A stretch of 64,000 nt of DNA from Hyphomicrobiales bacterium (lineage in GTDB: Bacteria; Pseudomonadota; Alphaproteobacteria; Rhizobiales; Rhizobiaceae): NCBI GenBank assembly GCA_900472785.1, contig UCJH01000012.1:1-64000 (forward strand), in the 5' to 3' direction. The translations under genes and the position numbers were made by a program. Positions within the stretch are counted from its first letter, which is position 1, and each line of letters starts with the position of its first letter. Below the pieces are notes generated by a model. The model was given only the letters and a program-made list of their open reading frames with translations. It did no database searches and was not told the DNA's origin. Below, in pieces: positions 62,099 to 64,000 of the stretch.

Positions 62099-63049
62099 TT
62101 ATCGGTAGCTGCCGATCAGCGGCTTGACGGAGCTGATGCGCGACTTGTCGAGGAAGGCGCCCTGTCCGGTGTCGATGTCCGTTGGCGTCAGGCCGTACTT
62201 TTTCGCCAGCGCGATCTGGGCGATCGGATAGTAGCCCTGCAGGTAGGGCTGCTGGTCCATCGTCGCGAACATGGCGCCCGATTCCACCGCATTGACGATT
62301 TCGACCGCAAGATCGAAGCCGCCGAACGGAATGTTGATGCCGGCATCCTTGATGGCGCCTGCGCCGACCGTCGAGGTGACCGAACCGGTGCCGAACAGAG
62401 CTTTCGTGTTGGGGTTGGCGATGAGGAACTGCGCGAGAATGTTCTGCGCTTCGGCCGGATCGAGACCCGACTTGACCGTCTCCACCTTGATGCCATGCTC
62501 CTTCATCGACTTTTCGATGCCGCCGCCACGCGCCACGGCGAAGCTGGCCTCTGGAATTTCGCGCGGGTTGAAGACCATGTCGCCTTCCTTGAGGCCGAAC
62601 TGCTCGATCATGCGATTGCCGAGTTCATAGCCCGAAGCGAATTCGTCCATGCCGACATAGGCCTGGCGGCAATTGCCCTTGGCGCCTTCCAGGTCGTCAT
62701 TGTTGAAGCCGATGACGATGATGCCGGCCTTGACGGCCGCGCAGATGCTGGCATCGAAGGCGTCCGAGGACGAGATCGCAACGGCGATGCCGTCGACGCC
62801 GCTGACGGTGGCGCTCTCGATCAGGTCGTTCTGGCGTACCGGATCGTTGTTGGCGTACTGGACGTCGAGATCGACGCCGAACTGCGCCGCGGCATCTTGT
62901 GCGCCCTTCACGACGGGGTTAAAGAACTGGACACTCGGATCAAGGTAGATGATCATCGTCGCCTTGACATCGGCCGCCACGGCGGATGATGTGAAAGCCA
63001 TAGCTGCGCACGCCGCAAGCATTGCGGTTTTCAGTCTGGTCAATTTCAT
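62099..63049 (-). CDS. Periplasmic sugar/uronate-binding protein
   Basis: This 316-residue FrcB/RbsB-like binding protein has a signal peptide of about 26 residues ending AVAA. The mature start is DVKATMIIYLDPSVQFF, and GVDGIAVAISSSDAF and VIGFNNDD are present. GGAGG precedes the ATG at 63049. With kdgF, kduD and kduI downstream, the likely ligand is a uronate such as the KduI substrate. Confidence 0.9.
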   Translation of the reverse strand: MKLTRLKTAMLAACAAMAFTSSAVAADVKATMIIYLDPSVQFFNPVVKGAQDAAAQFGVDLDVQYANNDPVRQNDLIESATVSGVDGIAVAISSSDAFDASICAAVKAGIIVIGFNNDDLEGAKGNCRQAYVGMDEFASGYELGNRMIEQFGLKEGDMVFNPREIPEASFAVARGGGIEKSMKEHGIKVETVKSGLDPAEAQNILAQFLIANPNTKALFGTGSVTSTVGAGAIKDAGINIPFGGFDLAVEIVNAVESGAMFATMDQQPYLQGYYPIAQIALAKKYGLTPTDIDTGQGAFLDKSRISSVKPLIGSYR

Positions 63050-63173
63050 TTGCGTATCCTCCCTTTGGATGTGCAATCGGGGTCGAAAGACCCGTTTCTC
63101 GGCTGGCGAGCTCCGACCAAAGATCGTGCCAGTCGAGATTTCCCTCCTCTACCTCAGTGTCCGGTGAGCACCC

Positions 63174-64000
63174 TCACCCGAACCAAGGATCCGGCCGGCC
63201 CAAGGTCACGTGAATGCCCTTGAACTGCGAATATTCGTCGAAGCCGTACCGGCCAAGTTCCCGACCGAGACCGCTCTTCTTGTAACCGCCGATCGGCAGC
63301 TCCGGCGCACCGTCGATGACGCTGTTGATCCAGCAGCGGCCGGCGCGGATGCGGCGGATGCTCTGCAGCGCATTTTCGAGATTGGTGGACCAGACGCTGG
63401 CCGACAGGCCGAATTCCGATGCGTTTGCCATGGCGACCGCCTCATCGGCCGTCTTGAATGTCAGCGTCGACAGCACCGGGCCGAAGATTTCCTCCCGGGC
63501 GATCGACATGTCGGCGGTGACGCCGGAAAAGACCGTCGGTGCGTAGTAAAGCCCGGCCCCCTCGCCGACACGAGATCCGCCGAGCAGCAGTTCGGCTCCC
63601 GCCGCCTGTCCCGCCTCGACATAGGATTGAACTTTGGCGGCGTGCGCTTCCGAGATCATCGCGCCGATCTTCGTGCGCTCGTTCAGCGGATCGCCGAAGG
63701 TAACTTTGCGGGAGATGTCGAGCAGGCGCTCAAGCAGCGCATCACGAATACCCTCCTGCACGAGCAGGCGGCTGCCGGAAATGCAGCACTGGCCGGCATT
63801 GTGATAGACACCATAGGCGATGCCGTCGGCAGCCGCCTCCAGGTCCGCATCAGCAAACACGATCTGCGGCCCCTTGCCGCCGAGCTCGAGGCCAACGCGC
63901 TTGACGCTGCGGGCGGCAATCTCGCCAAGCTTGGTGCCGACACGGCCCGAGCCGGTAAAGGCGATCATGTCCGTTCCCGGATCTTCCGCCAGCACCTGGC
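63174..64000 (-). CDS. NAD(P)-dependent aldehyde dehydrogenase (N-terminal part beyond window)
   Basis: The visible 3' 275 codons encode the catalytic and C-terminal part of an aldehyde dehydrogenase. The NAD-binding FTGSGRVG, the catalytic glutamate segment LELGGKGPQ and the nucleophile cysteine in NAGQCCISGSR are present. The C-terminal FGPVLSTLTF and PIGGYKKSGLGRE segments are also complete. The frame stays open to the window edge, so the start is missing. It precedes the uronate transporter genes on the same strand and probably oxidises an aldehyde in the same pathway. Confidence 0.9.
   Translation of the reverse strand, partial: QVLAEDPGTDMIAFTGSGRVGTKLGEIAARSVKRVGLELGGKGPQIVFADADLEAAADGIAYGVYHNAGQCCISGSRLLVQEGIRDALLERLLDISRKVTFGDPLNERTKIGAMISEAHAAKVQSYVEAGQAAGAELLLGGSRVGEGAGLYYAPTVFSGVTADMSIAREEIFGPVLSTLTFKTADEAVAMANASEFGLSASVWSTNLENALQSIRRIRAGRCWINSVIDGAPELPIGGYKKSGLGRELGRYGFDEYSQFKGIHVTLGRPDPWFG

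Overview
The window looks like a chromosomal or chromid segment of a Rhizobiaceae bacterium (Rhizobium/Agrobacterium/Neorhizobium type). The evidence is the high-GC coding style, a mannosylfructose-phosphate synthase/phosphatase pair known from Agrobacterium, a thiCOSGE-type thiamine operon behind a TPP riboswitch as in Rhizobium, and many ribose-type and maltose-type sugar ABC transporters with LacI regulators. It is gene-dense. I see no tRNA, rRNA, CRISPR array, insertion sequence or phage gene. The window opens just after a gene cluster border and ends inside an aldehyde dehydrogenase gene.

Layout. (1) 0-4 kb: a minus-strand operon encoding an N-formylglutamate amidohydrolase-like protein, a QEGLA-motif (DUF1704) zinc metallopeptidase and a glutathione-synthetase-like ATP-grasp ligase. 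(2) 4-8 kb: mfpsA and mfppA, convergent with a cytoplasmic GH32 fructosidase. (3) 8-11.7 kb: an envelope-stress operon encoding PspA, a YqiJ-like protein and a YqiK-type flotillin. The PspA reading frame carries an in-frame N-terminal extension that resembles the N-terminal region of the TnpB transposon nuclease. (4) 11.8-15.7 kb: an IlvD/Edd-family sugar-acid dehydratase, divergent from a Gfo/Idh/MocA oxidoreductase and a ThuA-like protein. (5) 15.8-18.5 kb: an aminotransferase, a DauR/YheO-type regulator and an ornithine-cyclodeaminase-family enzyme, running straight into (6) 18.5-23.9 kb: the TPP riboswitch and thiCOSGED. (7) 23.9-32.9 kb: a ketose catabolic unit (class II aldolase, FGGY kinase, tagatose-3-epimerase-type isomerase, ribose-type ABC transporter) with a divergent LacI regulator. 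(8) 32.9-34.6 kb: an Lrp/AsnC regulator divergent from a homocysteine S-methyltransferase-family gene. (9) 34.9-44.6 kb: an EbgR-like LacI regulator, a maltose-type ABC transporter, a GH2 glycosidase and a fused Gfo/Idh/MocA-aldo/keto reductase. (10) 44.7-47.3 kb: a chemoreceptor and a small secreted PDC/Cache-like protein. (11) 47.6-52.9 kb: a ribose-type ABC transporter with a FucU/RbsD mutarotase and a divergent LacI regulator. (12) 52.9-57.9 kb: TetR, RND adaptor and RND pump. (13) 58.3-64 kb: kdgF, kduD and kduI, a FrcBCA-like transporter and an aldehyde dehydrogenase, for unsaturated uronates from pectin-type polymers.

Most of the region therefore serves scavenging of plant-derived sugars and uronates, with local repressors, plus thiamine synthesis, envelope maintenance and efflux. 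The strongest candidate for something undescribed is the TnpB-like/PspA composite protein. The Gfo/Idh/MocA-AKR fusion, the ATP-grasp/metallopeptidase/amidohydrolase operon, and the chemoreceptor with its secreted partner are the next most interesting. Starts given here were moved to the position best supported by a Shine-Dalgarno sequence or family alignment. All functional names rest on recognising motifs by eye, not on searches.
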